A stretch of DNA of 64,000 nucleotides. Origin: Chitinophagaceae bacterium (lineage in GTDB: Bacteria > Bacteroidota > Bacteroidia > Chitinophagales > UBA10324). Of this stretch, positions 18,087 through 28,283 are shown one piece after another; position 1 is the first letter of the stretch, and every line of letters starts with the position of its first letter. Both the position numbers and the translations under genes were made by a program. Under the pieces are notes generated by a model that worked only from the letters and a program-made list of their open reading frames with translations, searched no databases and was not told the origin of the DNA. The stretch is from assembly GCA_016704325.1 (NCBI GenBank), contig JADJAG010000005.1, forward strand, positions 372,001 through 436,000. The letters are read 5' to 3'.

Positions 18087-19028
18087 CTACTCCTTGATAA
18101 AGGTGCCCGATTTAATTAACATTCCTGAGGTGCTTACTATTCTCATCAGATACATTCCGGCTACTAAATCTGTTACATCTATAGTCGATGAATGCACATC
18201 TCGCTTGACCATTTTTCCTGTTAAATTATAGATTTCGACATATTGAATACTGGAAGCATCCATTGAAATATTGATGAAACTATTTGTCGGGTTAGGATAG
18301 ATATCTGGGATATTCTGGGCTTGTTCAGAAATATTTGACTTTTCAAATGCATTGTTGCAAATAGAGATTACGTCTTCAGGGCTTAGCGCTTGATCATAAA
18401 AAGTGAGCTCGTCAATTTTCCCGTTTGTACATTGGTTTTGAGCGAAGCAGCTACCACTACAATCTTCTTCCTGACCCACTAACAAGGATGTACACGGAAT
18501 TGGAGAAGTATTAACTATAGTGCTGCCAACAAGTTGACCATCAACATACAATTTGGCCAGATTTCCGACCCTGGTAATCACAACACAATACCATGTATTT
18601 GCTGTAAGAAGATCAGCAAAACTATAGGTATTGCCATTTATTGCTAGTCTCCAGGTAAGGTTTATCCTTTCGTATGAAAGTCCAATGCGGTCAAGTGAAG
18701 AAGAAGAGGAACCAGTCAAGATATGATTGGTCGGAAAATTGCCGGACTTATGAAACCTTTTAAACTGAACTTTGAATGTAACACTAAAGTCGGTCATACC
18801 ATCCATCACTGCCGGCGGCAAAAGTAGGTAGCTTGAGGTGGTGTTTTCTAATTTCAGGAATCCATTCAGAGTAGTATTCCCAAAAAGTTGAGCATCATAG
18901 CCATTCCCACTTTGGTCATTAACATTTCCTTCAAATGTATAAGATGCAACTGCAGGTGGCAATTGACCTATAACATTTTGAATTTGCAATGTAACTAGAG
19001 CAAAAATAAATAGTGTTTCCTTTTTCAT
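18087..19028 (-). CDS. Secreted LamG-domain protein with T9SS sorting domain
   Basis: A 313-residue secreted protein. A signal peptide (MKKETLFIFALVTLQIQNVIG) is followed by one LamG/concanavalin-like domain of about 200 residues: YTFEGNVNDQSGNGYDA at its start, WYCVVITRVGNLAKLYVDGQLVG in the middle, and GKIDELTFYDQALSPEDV at its end. These are hallmarks of the Laminin_G_3 fold. The rest is a type A T9SS sorting domain (DIYPNPTNSFINI, ending GTFIKE). It probably binds carbohydrate or protein ligands at the surface; there is no catalytic domain. It lies upstream of a strong stem-loop and downstream of a 428-base region with no gene. Confidence 0.75.
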   Translation of the reverse strand: MKKETLFIFALVTLQIQNVIGQLPPAVASYTFEGNVNDQSGNGYDAQLFGNTTLNGFLKLENTTSSYLLLPPAVMDGMTDFSVTFKVQFKRFHKSGNFPTNHILTGSSSSSLDRIGLSYERINLTWRLAINGNTYSFADLLTANTWYCVVITRVGNLAKLYVDGQLVGSTIVNTSPIPCTSLLVGQEEDCSGSCFAQNQCTNGKIDELTFYDQALSPEDVISICNNAFEKSNISEQAQNIPDIYPNPTNSFINISMDASSIQYVEIYNLTGKMVKRDVHSSTIDVTDLVAGMYLMRIVSTSGMLIKSGTFIKE

Positions 19029-19456
19029 AGCAGTACTTTTAAGGGTTAGATAGAGTGGTTTAGGATAGACAATGTAATCTAGAATTAAAAATAATCTAAC
19101 ACAATGTCAGCTGAATATTTTAAAATGCAAAGAAATAATGAATATTTTATCGCAGAATATTTAAAGTAGAATTCTAACATCTCAAACACTATATTCTTTG
19201 TAATGCTCTTGAGCAGTAGTGTTTTGAAGGTAATATCTCTGAGTTCATACATAAAATAATGGACACAGAAAATCTGATTCATTGAGACTTTTCAATGCTT
19301 ACTAAATTATAGAAATGCTGTTGCCATATTAGCCATGGGTTATCTTGTATCGGCATTCTTTCCACCAGAGTTTCCGATTCGTTCAAGAGATTTTCACGGC
19401 TTAGGTCGTGCTATCTTACTGAATTGACTTTTTGAAGCTTCGATGCCGATTCTTTT
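19029..19456. other. 428-bp intergenic region without a supportable gene
   Basis: Only a 65-codon minus-strand open frame is present (19085-19282). It is rich in Phe, Tyr and Lys, has no recognisable motif and looks like chance coding in AT-rich DNA. No terminator or promoter of consensus type was seen. Confidence 0.5.
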
Positions 19457-22450
19457 TTATTGAATTGGAACAGTAATTTCAAGTGTGGTTCCGATTCCAG
19501 GAATTGATTGAAGAGAACAAACACCATGTAATTCTTCAATCCTTTTTTTTATATTCAACAATCCGTTTCCCCGCTCAAGTTTATCATCATCTCTGAATCC
19601 ATTTCCATTATCTTTCAGCAGTACATATAGTTTTTCACCACTTTCTTCCAATTCAATAGTAAATTCTGTAGCCTCTGAATGTTTAATGATGTTATTCATT
19701 CCCTCTTTAACCACCAGGAAAACGTTTCTTCGGAATACTGACGAAATGGATTTGTCCGAAATCTTATCAGGTTTTTTAATACTACCCTTAATATATTTAT
19801 GTGTAATAAACCTTTGGCAATAGTCAATGATATAGTTAATCATATCTCGAAGAGAGTCCTGTTCCGGGTTCAGTGCCCAGATTATTTCATCTACTTTTCC
19901 AATAACATTCGTGGTGAACTGTTCGATTTCATTAAATTGATTCATATTGGTTCCTAAATCAATATTCTTTTTTTTATTCATCCTGGTCATTAATAGGATG
20001 TTGCTTAGATCCGCCCCAAGATCATCATGCATATCTGAGGCAATCCTGTTTCTTTCCTCAGCGAGAGCCTGTTGTGCTTTAGCTTGTTGAAGTCTAATAC
20101 GATATTTTCTACCAGTTAAATATCTTATAACAATATAGGTAGCAATCAAAGTCAATGAAAACATAATGCTTTTAAACCACCATTCTTGCCAGAAAGGGGG
20201 CATAATATAAATTGGAAATTCAAGTGGGATACTCCAACTGGAATTAAATTTTTTGGCTCTTAAACGGAACAGGTAATCACCAGGTTTTAGCGAAGCCAGG
20301 ATGGCAGTTGTATTCTTGGTTTCGATCCAGTCATTCTCATTACCTTTGATATTGTATTGAAATAGAAGTTTCTCGGGTTGGTCAAAGGTTATTGCAGTAT
20401 AGTTAATAGTTATATCATCATTATACGAAGCATTGAGCCAGTTTGTTTTTAGCCTTTTTCCATTAACCAGAATGTGATTAATATATACTTGTGGGGGTGC
20501 TACATCTTCCTTTTTTCCAGAAAGTTTTTTTTCAATTATACATAAGCCAGAAGTGGTAGCAACATATACTTTACCCCTTCTGGCATATATGTATCTTGTG
20601 TCATTACTCGGAAGCCCTTCTGTTGTAGAAAAAGTGGTGATATCTGAAATAGTATTGTCCCGATAGGTAAAATAGGAGAACCCTTGATTCGTAGCGACAT
20701 AGAGTGTATCCTGTTCGATATATATTTGCCGGCAAAGATTTCCTGCCAAGCCATTTACTTCAGTTATCTTATTAATTATTTTGCCATTCTTAAGAAAAAG
20801 CACACCGTTCCCATATGTTGCAACTGCGAGGACTGAATCCGAAACTCCTTCAAGACAGGTTATTTTGCTGTTGAGTTCTTTATCTATTGAAGGATAAGTA
20901 ACAACACCCTTTCCATTGTAACAACAGAGGTTTTCAAAGTTTTCAAACCAAAGATTATTGTTAGAATCAAAGTATAAGCAGTAAATCCTGTGATTCATTA
21001 AATTGTTATATGGAACATATTTTAGCGTACGATCACTATTTGCCTCATCTAACTGCAGAATCCCAGTAGCAGATGTGAAAAATATCCGGTTATTCCGGTC
21101 CTTTTGGAGATATTTTGCTGATCTGAAATTATATTCAATATTTTTGCTCTTTGCTGGCACATCAATAAAGTTAATGTAACCAGAAGGTGTCCTCTTTAAT
21201 AAAAATACTCCGAGATCAGTTATGCAATAAAGCGAGCCAGTTTTATCAAATTCAAAATTTCTGATAGCGGCGCCGCCCATTGAAGTTGTCAATGTATATT
21301 TATTGATAGTATCATCCAAAAGATGATACAGACTGCCTTTTGTGGTACTAAACCAGATATTCCCTTGAGTATCTCCCTTGACACATTTAATACTTACATC
21401 ATCGTTATGGGAATCACTCGGAAAGGCAGTCATATATTTACTGCTCGGAGAAGCTTTATAGACACCCGCCCCTGTCGTTGTAAACCAGGTATTACCCTCT
21501 GAATCAAAATAGACAGCTCCTATTGTTTCGTCAAAGGAGTATGAAAAGTCCTCTACATATTCACCTTGTAGCTGCTTGTAATGGTGTAGGATATTGTCAG
21601 TATTAGTTGTCCAGATATCTTGTCTGCGGTCCACAAAAAATCGGTAATCTTTTTCGTAAAGCGGAATAGCAGAGCGTGGGATTGAAGTTTGAACTTTACC
21701 ATTTATGATTGAACAGATACCAGAAGTGCCATTAAAGAAAGCACCATATTCACCACAAGTTTGCAAGTTGAAGTGAGATGAAGCAGGCACAATCAATGAC
21801 TGATCCTCATATTCTATAAAAGTTTTGTTCTTATATTCAAACATTTTTGATATATGATACCCGGTAATTACCCAAATTTTATTCTTAGAAGGATTGTAAG
21901 TAAAAACCCAGTTATATGTACTGTTAACTGGATGGTTCATTAAAGAGTCCAATTCAAAGAGTTGAGATGTTCCTTCGTTTGTATAGCAAAACAATTCAAG
22001 ACTTTTTGATCCAATCCATATGTTATTGTCTGAATCCTCCATGAAGGAGACGGCTTCAAATTTCGTTTGAGCTGGTGATAGAAGGGTATCATTAGATGCA
22101 TTAAAAAACACACCATTAGCGTAATAGCTTAGTTTACCATTCAGGGCAAAGAACCATAATCTTCCCTTTGAGTCCCTGTGAATGTTGAGAATTTCATTGT
22201 CGGATAAGCCATCTTTTATAGTGTAGTTTTCAAAGATAAGACCATCAAATCTGCTGACCCCGGCATCTGTTCCAAACCATATATAACCTTGCAAATCTTG
22301 GGTAACACAATACACGATCTGGCTGGGCAATCCGTTATTAATGGAGTAATTCTTTAAAATTGGCTTTTGAGCATAAGAAGCACCAGAGATGTTGCTTAAG
22401 AAAATCGCAGTAGACAGGAAGATGAATTGGTAGCTGAAATATAGTTTCAT
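19457..22450 (-). CDS. Propeller-containing sensor histidine kinase (Reg_prop, Y_Y_Y, HisKA_3)
   Basis: A 997-residue membrane sensor kinase. After a signal peptide there is a long periplasmic double propeller of Reg_prop repeats (GLPSQIVYCVTQDLQGYIWFG and many similar, to about residue 650), then a Y_Y_Y domain (about 690-750) ending FPIYIMPPFWQEWW. One membrane helix follows (about 762-785). The cytoplasmic part is of the NarX/LytS type: HisKA_3 with the phosphoacceptor in RIASDMHDDLGADLS, then HATPase with NNIIKHS, DNGNGF and GNGLLNI. It has no receiver or DNA-binding domain, so it is not a one-protein hybrid system. No response regulator gene is adjacent, so the partner must lie elsewhere. 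The ligand is unknown. Confidence 0.88.
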   Translation of the reverse strand: MKLYFSYQFIFLSTAIFLSNISGASYAQKPILKNYSINNGLPSQIVYCVTQDLQGYIWFGTDAGVSRFDGLIFENYTIKDGLSDNEILNIHRDSKGRLWFFALNGKLSYYANGVFFNASNDTLLSPAQTKFEAVSFMEDSDNNIWIGSKSLELFCYTNEGTSQLFELDSLMNHPVNSTYNWVFTYNPSKNKIWVITGYHISKMFEYKNKTFIEYEDQSLIVPASSHFNLQTCGEYGAFFNGTSGICSIINGKVQTSIPRSAIPLYEKDYRFFVDRRQDIWTTNTDNILHHYKQLQGEYVEDFSYSFDETIGAVYFDSEGNTWFTTTGAGVYKASPSSKYMTAFPSDSHNDDVSIKCVKGDTQGNIWFSTTKGSLYHLLDDTINKYTLTTSMGGAAIRNFEFDKTGSLYCITDLGVFLLKRTPSGYINFIDVPAKSKNIEYNFRSAKYLQKDRNNRIFFTSATGILQLDEANSDRTLKYVPYNNLMNHRIYCLYFDSNNNLWFENFENLCCYNGKGVVTYPSIDKELNSKITCLEGVSDSVLAVATYGNGVLFLKNGKIINKITEVNGLAGNLCRQIYIEQDTLYVATNQGFSYFTYRDNTISDITTFSTTEGLPSNDTRYIYARRGKVYVATTSGLCIIEKKLSGKKEDVAPPQVYINHILVNGKRLKTNWLNASYNDDITINYTAITFDQPEKLLFQYNIKGNENDWIETKNTTAILASLKPGDYLFRLRAKKFNSSWSIPLEFPIYIMPPFWQEWWFKSIMFSLTLIATYIVIRYLTGRKYRIRLQQAKAQQALAEERNRIASDMHDDLGADLSNILLMTRMNKKKNIDLGTNMNQFNEIEQFTTNVIGKVDEIIWALNPEQDSLRDMINYIIDYCQRFITHKYIKGSIKKPDKISDKSISSVFRRNVFLVVKEGMNNIIKHSEATEFTIELEESGEKLYVLLKDNGNGFRDDDKLERGNGLLNIKKRIEELHGVCSLQSIPGIGTTLEITVPIQ

Positions 22451-22677
22451 GTTTCAGATATATTTATTACAACAAGTGAACCAAGATAAATTGAGTTAAA
22501 TATCAAACTATTTAATGATTGTTAATGCATATCAGAAATGAATGGAGATTTCTTAATTTCCAAATAATACTTATTGAATTGGGGTAAAAAGCAATAAAAT
22601 TTTGATTTAGATTTTGAACCTGGAAGAAATAACCTAGTCCTGATGCTATACATTTTCTATTTAGATGAATAATAAAC

Positions 22678-22717
22678 TACCTTTCCCGCTATGCTAATTT
22701 ACATAGCGGGAAAGGTA
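22678..22717 (-). terminator. Perfect 16-bp stem-loop after the BNR-propeller gene
   Basis: TACCTTTCCCGCTATG at 22678-22693 pairs exactly with 22702-22717 around an 8-base loop. It lies 32 bases beyond the stop of the minus-strand propeller gene and is the strongest hairpin in this part of the window. No long T-run follows. Confidence 0.65.
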
Positions 22718-22748
22718 CGTTTATAAAGTTTTTTTCAATATCGTTCGG

Positions 22749-25700
22749 CTATTCTATAATCACTTTTTTTGTAACCACTTCTTCACTGGTCACCATTTGC
22801 AACAGATAGACTCCTGCCGGCAGTTGGTTGCGTTGAAGAGTGGCCTGGAATGTGCCTGCTTCTGCTATACCATTATACAATTGCAAAGCTACTTTGCCTT
22901 GTGCATCCAATAATTCAAGTCGCATGTTGGTGCTCTGTTGTACCTGGAATTGCACTGTAGCCGCATTATTAAAGGGATTAGGATAAACTTGAATCCGATC
23001 CGGGGTAGATGCCACTGCTCCCGATGTTTTAATGGTAGCAGTAGTAAAAGTACTCACTGCTGAAAAGGGTGAAAATACCTTTGGATTGCTACCGACACAT
23101 TTTGTTTTTAATTTCCATTTGTACTTCGTATTTGACTGTAATCCGGTTAGCGGCAAGGTCGACCCACTGGAGTTTACTTTAGTCCAGACTGTGCTGGTGC
23201 TAACCTTATATTGAAGTTGGTAATCTGATGTGCAACTTGCAGGCTGCCAGTTTAAAGTCGCTCCTGAAGCAGAAATATTAGCTGTTGATAGATTGGAAGG
23301 CACCGGACAGGTGATAAGAAGGTCTGAGCCATTATCGGTGCCGGTAGTGGCAGGATTAGTTGCTATTACACGGATTCTGTATCCAGTACCGGAGGCTGTT
23401 GATGGAATAGCAGCGTTGATATTTCCTGAGCTTGTACCAACTATACTGCCAATAACTGTTGGGCTGCTGAAACTGCCTGTTGAACTGGAAAGCTGTGCAA
23501 TGAAGTTATTTGCCGGATCATAACTGCCCATAGCGGTAAATGCTACCGTGATATTCTCGCCCGGACAAAAAGTGGATGCCGCAAACGGTGTGGTTGTAAT
23601 GGAAGCTGTCGGCGCGTTGCTGGCAAGGTCCGACTGCCAGATACCTCTGCCATATGTTGCTGCTACCAGCTTATCTGAAGTATAGTTTATCTCCAGTTCA
23701 TGCACCATCACATTGGGCAACCCATCATTGTAAAAAATCCAGTCAGCCGTATTGTCGTCACGATAATAAACTCCTATATCTGTGCCGATATACACCCTGT
23801 TTGAACTCCCGTTTTCATATACAATGGTATTAACAGGAAGATTGGGAAGGGTGCCGGAAACATTCGTCCAGGAACTTCCTCCATTGGTTGACTTGAACAC
23901 CTTATTACCTGAGGAATAACCACTGAAAGCTACCCATACGCTGTTTGGATCAGTGTTGCTAACAGCAATATAATTTATTCCAGCTGATGCTACCGGCAAG
24001 CCTGCTGTGATGTCAGTGAATGGTGCAGCACCGTTGGTGGTCTTTTTCATCAATCCCAGAGAGCTGGTATAAATCGTGTTTGTATTGGAAGGGGCTACTG
24101 CTATTGCTGTACAATAATTGCCGCCATAAAGGTTTGAGGCAAGCACCGACCAGTTGCTGCCGTTATTGGTTGATTTGTATAATGTAGCGTAACCTGCATA
24201 CATTTTGTTGTGATCAACAGGATCCATGATATAAGTAGTTACCCATGGACCGGAACTTGGTGCCACGTAGGTGAATGAACTGCCACCATTAGTAGATTTA
24301 TAGATGCTGCCATACTGTGTTTCAATAAAGACAATATTAGAATTTGTATAATCGACCAATGCTTCCATGCCATCCGCTCCATAAACTTGCGTATAACTGG
24401 TACCATCCCACCGATTGCTGCCATTGTCCTGCCATCCGGAATAGACAATGGATGGATTTGTGGCAGAGGTTGACAGACGATAGATTTGTGCCAATCTCAA
24501 TCCGGAACTAAGGTCTGTCCAGGATGTGCCCTGGTTAACCGATTTGAAAATGCCACCATCATTACCAGAGAAAATGGTTTGTGTGCTGCCGGGAAGAAAC
24601 TTAAGATCATGGTTGTCGGCATGTACATAGTTGGCCGCTGTATAAGGTGACCAGCTGGATATTGTTTGCCATGAAGTACCACCGTTCGTTGATTTGGCAA
24701 CATACAAACCTCCAGCCAGTAAGTTATCTGCATTTGCATCAGCGCATTCCAGTACCAGGTCATAATAGCCATAGAAAGTTGCTGCCCCGCTTGGAGAACT
24801 TTTTGTAACCCAGGTCGCACCACCATCGGCACTCCTGGATAATGTTCCGTTGACGCATAGTGCATAAATAACCAATGGGTTGGCAGCAGTTGTTTCTATT
24901 GAAATTCTACCTGCACCGCACAGGTTATTTTTCAGAACAGTCCAGGTAGCACCTGCATCAGTGGATTGAAGAATATCCTGGTTTCCTCCGGCGTAGATCG
25001 TATTGGGGTTTGCTGTGTTAAACTCCATATCAAAACAATGAGTCGCATCTACCAAACTCCAGTTTATACCACCGTCAACAGTACGATAGATGCCACCTCT
25101 GGTTGATGCCAGCAGTATTAAAGGATTTGATGGGTGAATCACCAATCGTTGAATAATCTCTTTATTGTTTTGTGAATAGCTCAAGCCTGTAGTAGTCCAG
25201 GAGATACCTCCATCAACAGACTTAAGAATGCCTGCTGAATAAACCCCACCCCAAAAGTCGTTGTCAGACTGCCAGGTAGCTTCGTAACCATATCCATCAC
25301 CGGTTGCTATGTAAACAATATTGCTGTTGGAAGGATCAATAGCAATATCAGCAATACTTGTTACAGGAATTGAAGAGGTGAGATCCGTCCAGTTCGATCC
25401 GCTATTAGTAGACTTCCAGACACCTCCACCGGCTGCGCCAATATAGATTGTATTGGAATTGGCAGGATCAAACCTAATTACATTGATCCTTCCCACACCA
25501 CCGCCATTTCCAGGTACAGCGGCTGAACCAACAGGTTCCCAGGTGGCAGTGCGTATAGAAGCCAATTCGGGATGAGCCATTTTATAAGCTTCAAATTCAC
25601 TGTGGGCAATAGATGGATCGGGTATGAGTCCGGTAGGGAATGTGCGTGATTCCATCAGGTATTCCCACCTCTTAAACTGATTATAATAGCTTTCTTCTTC

Positions 25701-25955
25701 ATCGCTTTCACCGTTCAGTTCCTCCTGCATTTGTTTTACTGTAGGTATTCCATAGTGGTTGTAAAAATTCTCCTGGATAGTATAAAAATTCAAAGGTGCT
25801 GATGATTGAAGCGGTAAATTTTTGATTTCTTGTTGTTGGGCAATTGTAAATTCTGTGATTAACAGGAAAAAGAAAGTGAAAAGACTAAAATGAACATGCC
25901 CATGTCCAAACAAGCTTGATGGGGACATCGTGCGACTTGATAAGATTTTTTTCAT
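22749..25955 (-). CDS. Large secreted BNR/sortilin-type propeller protein with FnIII and T9SS sorting domain
   Basis: A roughly 1,068-residue secreted protein from the ATG at 25953-25955 (MKKILSSRTMSPSS, followed by the signal core HFSLFTFFFLLITEF). An ATG at 25988 would add 11 residues. Many BNR/VPS10-like units follow, with the recurring pattern NTIYIGAAGGGVWKSTNSGS and similar (SxDGGxxW), making one or two large propellers to about residue 800. A bacterial Ig-like segment, a fibronectin III-like domain (LSTANISASGATLNWQPAS) and a type A T9SS domain (QVYPNPFNNAATVQF, ending TKKVIIE) complete it. It resembles the sortilin-fold proteins common among T9SS cargo. No glycosidase catalytic residues could be assigned. 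Confidence 0.75.
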   Translation of the reverse strand: MKKILSSRTMSPSSLFGHGHVHFSLFTFFFLLITEFTIAQQQEIKNLPLQSSAPLNFYTIQENFYNHYGIPTVKQMQEELNGESDEEESYYNQFKRWEYLMESRTFPTGLIPDPSIAHSEFEAYKMAHPELASIRTATWEPVGSAAVPGNGGGVGRINVIRFDPANSNTIYIGAAGGGVWKSTNSGSNWTDLTSSIPVTSIADIAIDPSNSNIVYIATGDGYGYEATWQSDNDFWGGVYSAGILKSVDGGISWTTTGLSYSQNNKEIIQRLVIHPSNPLILLASTRGGIYRTVDGGINWSLVDATHCFDMEFNTANPNTIYAGGNQDILQSTDAGATWTVLKNNLCGAGRISIETTAANPLVIYALCVNGTLSRSADGGATWVTKSSPSGAATFYGYYDLVLECADANADNLLAGGLYVAKSTNGGTSWQTISSWSPYTAANYVHADNHDLKFLPGSTQTIFSGNDGGIFKSVNQGTSWTDLSSGLRLAQIYRLSTSATNPSIVYSGWQDNGSNRWDGTSYTQVYGADGMEALVDYTNSNIVFIETQYGSIYKSTNGGSSFTYVAPSSGPWVTTYIMDPVDHNKMYAGYATLYKSTNNGSNWSVLASNLYGGNYCTAIAVAPSNTNTIYTSSLGLMKKTTNGAAPFTDITAGLPVASAGINYIAVSNTDPNSVWVAFSGYSSGNKVFKSTNGGSSWTNVSGTLPNLPVNTIVYENGSSNRVYIGTDIGVYYRDDNTADWIFYNDGLPNVMVHELEINYTSDKLVAATYGRGIWQSDLASNAPTASITTTPFAASTFCPGENITVAFTAMGSYDPANNFIAQLSSSTGSFSSPTVIGSIVGTSSGNINAAIPSTASGTGYRIRVIATNPATTGTDNGSDLLITCPVPSNLSTANISASGATLNWQPASCTSDYQLQYKVSTSTVWTKVNSSGSTLPLTGLQSNTKYKWKLKTKCVGSNPKVFSPFSAVSTFTTATIKTSGAVASTPDRIQVYPNPFNNAATVQFQVQQSTNMRLELLDAQGKVALQLYNGIAEAGTFQATLQRNQLPAGVYLLQMVTSEEVVTKKVIIE

Positions 25956-25988
25956 TTTTAAAGATTTAGCATGCGTTAAAAGAATCAA

Positions 25989-26772
25989 GAGTTACCGGGA
26001 TGCACTGTGAAATTAAAATTAAACACGGTTCATAGTATAGCTATTCAAAAATAATATGTTGAAAAGTATAGCAGCGTTGAAGTTACAGAATAATGCTTGC
26101 TTGATGTGAAAAAAATCCGGGAGTATCATCACAAAGTTGATAATATGAGTTCTTGATCTATTTTGTTGATATATTGTCTGAACATGGCATGTATCCGAGA
26201 CTTTTTTCTGCTGCTGAATCGGTAAGATTTTTCAATTTTAGTTTATTGAAAATTGGCAGGGAACAGCACTTAAAAGGTACCTGTTTCTACTCGAAACATA
26301 TTTGCTTACTTTCTTAATTATATATTCACATTTTGATACAGCATAGAATAAGTACTGCTTTGTGCTGAAGCATTTTAAGGAGTTGCTTTTTATCATAAAG
26401 AGTTTCAATAGCGCAAAGGAAAGCCGGACTTTTATCAAGCATTCGATTCGTCAGAGATCTGATCAATAGGAAATCAGCAAAGTCAAAGAATAAGTAATGC
26501 GCTTGTCTGCTCAATTTTTTACTGTATAAGAGTAATTTTAACTTTCAACGTCTTTTTTGAAACTTAGATTCTTCGCCTTAAATTAACTTGTTTATGAATA
26601 TTGGAATACCGGGCACAGGAACGGTCGGCATCACCACCAATAATAAAATCACTGGCTAAGATATGCGTGGCATATTATCAAATAGTTAAAGTACCTTCAA
26701 TTATTTCATTTGGTGGCGGTTAAATTCATATTTTTCCGCATAACTAACCATACAAAGTGCTAAATCGTCGAG
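25989..26772. other. 784-bp intergenic region, no supportable gene
   Basis: This AT-rich stretch separates the divergent propeller gene and ribH. Two overlapping minus-strand frames of 62-66 codons (26238-26514) have no recognisable motif and share bases in different frames, so they are taken as chance. The last 100 bases must contain the ribH promoter, but no exact TAnnTTTG element was found. Confidence 0.45.
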
Positions 26773-27267
26773 ATGGCTACAAATCTTAAGAGTTTATCTG
26801 AATACCAACTGGATGAAATGCCTGATCTTTCCAATGCAAAGATTGGTGTGATTGTTTCAGAATGGAATGAACAAATCACCCTTTCACTATATGGTGGATG
26901 CAAGAAAACACTTGGTGAATTGTCTGTAAAGAAAAAGAACATTTTGAAAGTAAATGTTCCCGGGAGTTTTGAATTGCCCGCTGCTGCAAAATTGCTTATT
27001 GAATCAAAGAAGCTTGATGCAGTTATTTGCCTGGGTTGTGTAATACAAGGCGAAACGCGGCATTTCGATTTTATTTGTAATGCGGTGGCAAATGGTATTA
27101 TGGAGTTGAATATACGTTATACTATACCCGTAATATTTGGTGTGCTCACCACCAATGATCTTGCACAGGCAAAGGATCGTGCAGGAGGCAAGCATGGGAA
27201 CAAAGGAGTGGAAGCGGCAGTTGCAGCAGTAAAGATGATCTTACTAAAAAGAAAATTGCTGAAATAA
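26773..27267 (+). CDS. ribH: 6,7-dimethyl-8-ribityllumazine synthase
   Basis: RibH condenses 5-amino-6-ribitylamino-uracil with dihydroxybutanone phosphate in the penultimate step of riboflavin synthesis; it forms an icosahedral or pentameric shell. The 164-residue protein has the family motifs: SEWNEQIT for substrate stacking, VPGSFELP for the pyrimidine site, GCVIQGETRHFDFIC with the catalytic His, and FGVLTTND. The ATG at 26773 gives a slightly extended N-terminus (about 20 residues before KIGVIVSEW), normal in Bacteroidota. It stands alone on the plus strand, followed by a short repeat array. Flavin supply also matters for the FMN of HoxF, but no direct link is implied. Confidence 0.95.
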   Translation: MATNLKSLSEYQLDEMPDLSNAKIGVIVSEWNEQITLSLYGGCKKTLGELSVKKKNILKVNVPGSFELPAAAKLLIESKKLDAVICLGCVIQGETRHFDFICNAVANGIMELNIRYTIPVIFGVLTTNDLAQAKDRAGGKHGNKGVEAAVAAVKMILLKRKLLK

Positions 27268-27287
27268 TTAAAGCAAGACATTGATAC

Positions 27288-27341
27288 TCATTTAGCCGTT
27301 TAGTCAGTTGACCATTCAGCCATTCAGCCATTCAACCATTT
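27288..27341. repeat. Short array of 8-bp units (ATTCARCC family)
   Basis: Three near-perfect units, ATTCAGCC at 27314-27321, ATTCAGCC at 27322-27329 and ATTCAACC at 27330-27337, follow a degenerate lead-in (TTTAGCC, TTTAGTC). The same unit forms longer arrays near 43.9, 56.1 and 60.96 kb. Confidence 0.7.
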
Positions 27342-27379
27342 GTATAATCTAACTGCACAACACTTAATTTCGTACCACA

Positions 27380-28216
27380 ATGCAACTCTATTCCATCGAT
27401 ACCGGATATTTTAAACTAGATGGAGGCGCCATGTTTGGTGTGGTTCCAAAGTCAATCTGGAATAAGATAAACCCTGCTGACGAAAATAACCTGTGTTCCT
27501 GGGCTATGAGGTGCCTGCTGGTTGAAGAAGGAAAACGACTGGTTCTCATAGATTGTGGAATGGGTAACAAACAAAGCGAAAAGTTCTTCTCGCACTATGA
27601 GCCGCATGGCTCAAAGAATCTGGAAGCATCGCTGCATGAATTTGGATTTGTCGCCGATGATATTACTGATGTATTTCTTACACATCTTCATTTTGATCAT
27701 TGTGGTGGGGCCATCAGATTTGATGAGTTGCATAAACCGGTGCCGGCATTCAGGAATGCTACTTACTATTCCTGTGAAAAGCACTGGCTGACTGCAACTA
27801 AGCCTAATCAAAGGGAGAAAGCGTCTTTCCTGAAAGAGAATATTATTCCCATTCAGGAAAGCGGACAATTGAAAATGTTAAAGGAGGGCGATGAACTGTT
27901 TCCCGGTTTTAAAACAATTTTTGTTGATGGGCATACGGATGCGATGATGCTTCCTATCATTCAATATGGCAACCAAACAATCGCATATATGGCAGATTTG
28001 ATTCCTTCAGCAGGGCATATTCCTATTCCTTATGTGATGGCTTATGATATAAGGCCATTGATTTCATTGCAGGAAAAGGAAACTTTTCTGAATATGGCTT
28101 ATGCCAATAACTACTCCCTTTTTTTTGAACACGATCCAAAAATTGAATTGTGCAACCTGGTGAAGACCGACCGTGGAATCAGGATGGGAGAGGCTATTAC
28201 ATTACAGGATTTGTAA
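27380..28216 (+). CDS. Metallo-beta-lactamase-fold hydrolase
   Basis: A 278-residue protein of the MBL superfamily, in the branch that includes AHL lactonases and related esterases. The metal site is H102, H104, D106 and H107 in THLHFDHCGGA. Further ligands are likely H195 (VDGHTDAM region), a later Asp in AYMADLIPSAG, and a His near the C-terminus (FEHDPKIEL). It has no signal peptide, so it is cytoplasmic. The substrate cannot be told: lactonase activity is possible, but generic annotations of this family are often wrong. The ATG at 27380 is the only good start. It converges with the membrane Fe-S operon. Confidence 0.8.
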   Translation: MQLYSIDTGYFKLDGGAMFGVVPKSIWNKINPADENNLCSWAMRCLLVEEGKRLVLIDCGMGNKQSEKFFSHYEPHGSKNLEASLHEFGFVADDITDVFLTHLHFDHCGGAIRFDELHKPVPAFRNATYYSCEKHWLTATKPNQREKASFLKENIIPIQESGQLKMLKEGDELFPGFKTIFVDGHTDAMMLPIIQYGNQTIAYMADLIPSAGHIPIPYVMAYDIRPLISLQEKETFLNMAYANNYSLFFEHDPKIELCNLVKTDRGIRMGEAITLQDL

Positions 28217-28283
28217 AATATATGTTGCGGATTCATCGGTCAAAGCATTATTGAATATAAACGAAAGCTGATTTTCTGAAACA

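Noticed and set aside
19085..19282. 65-codon minus-strand frame between LamG and kinase genes
   Set aside because: No motif or signal peptide, AT-rich composition, and no ribosome-binding or promoter context.
26238..26514. Two overlapping minus-strand frames before ribH
   Set aside because: They occupy the same bases in different frames, and neither resembles a known protein.
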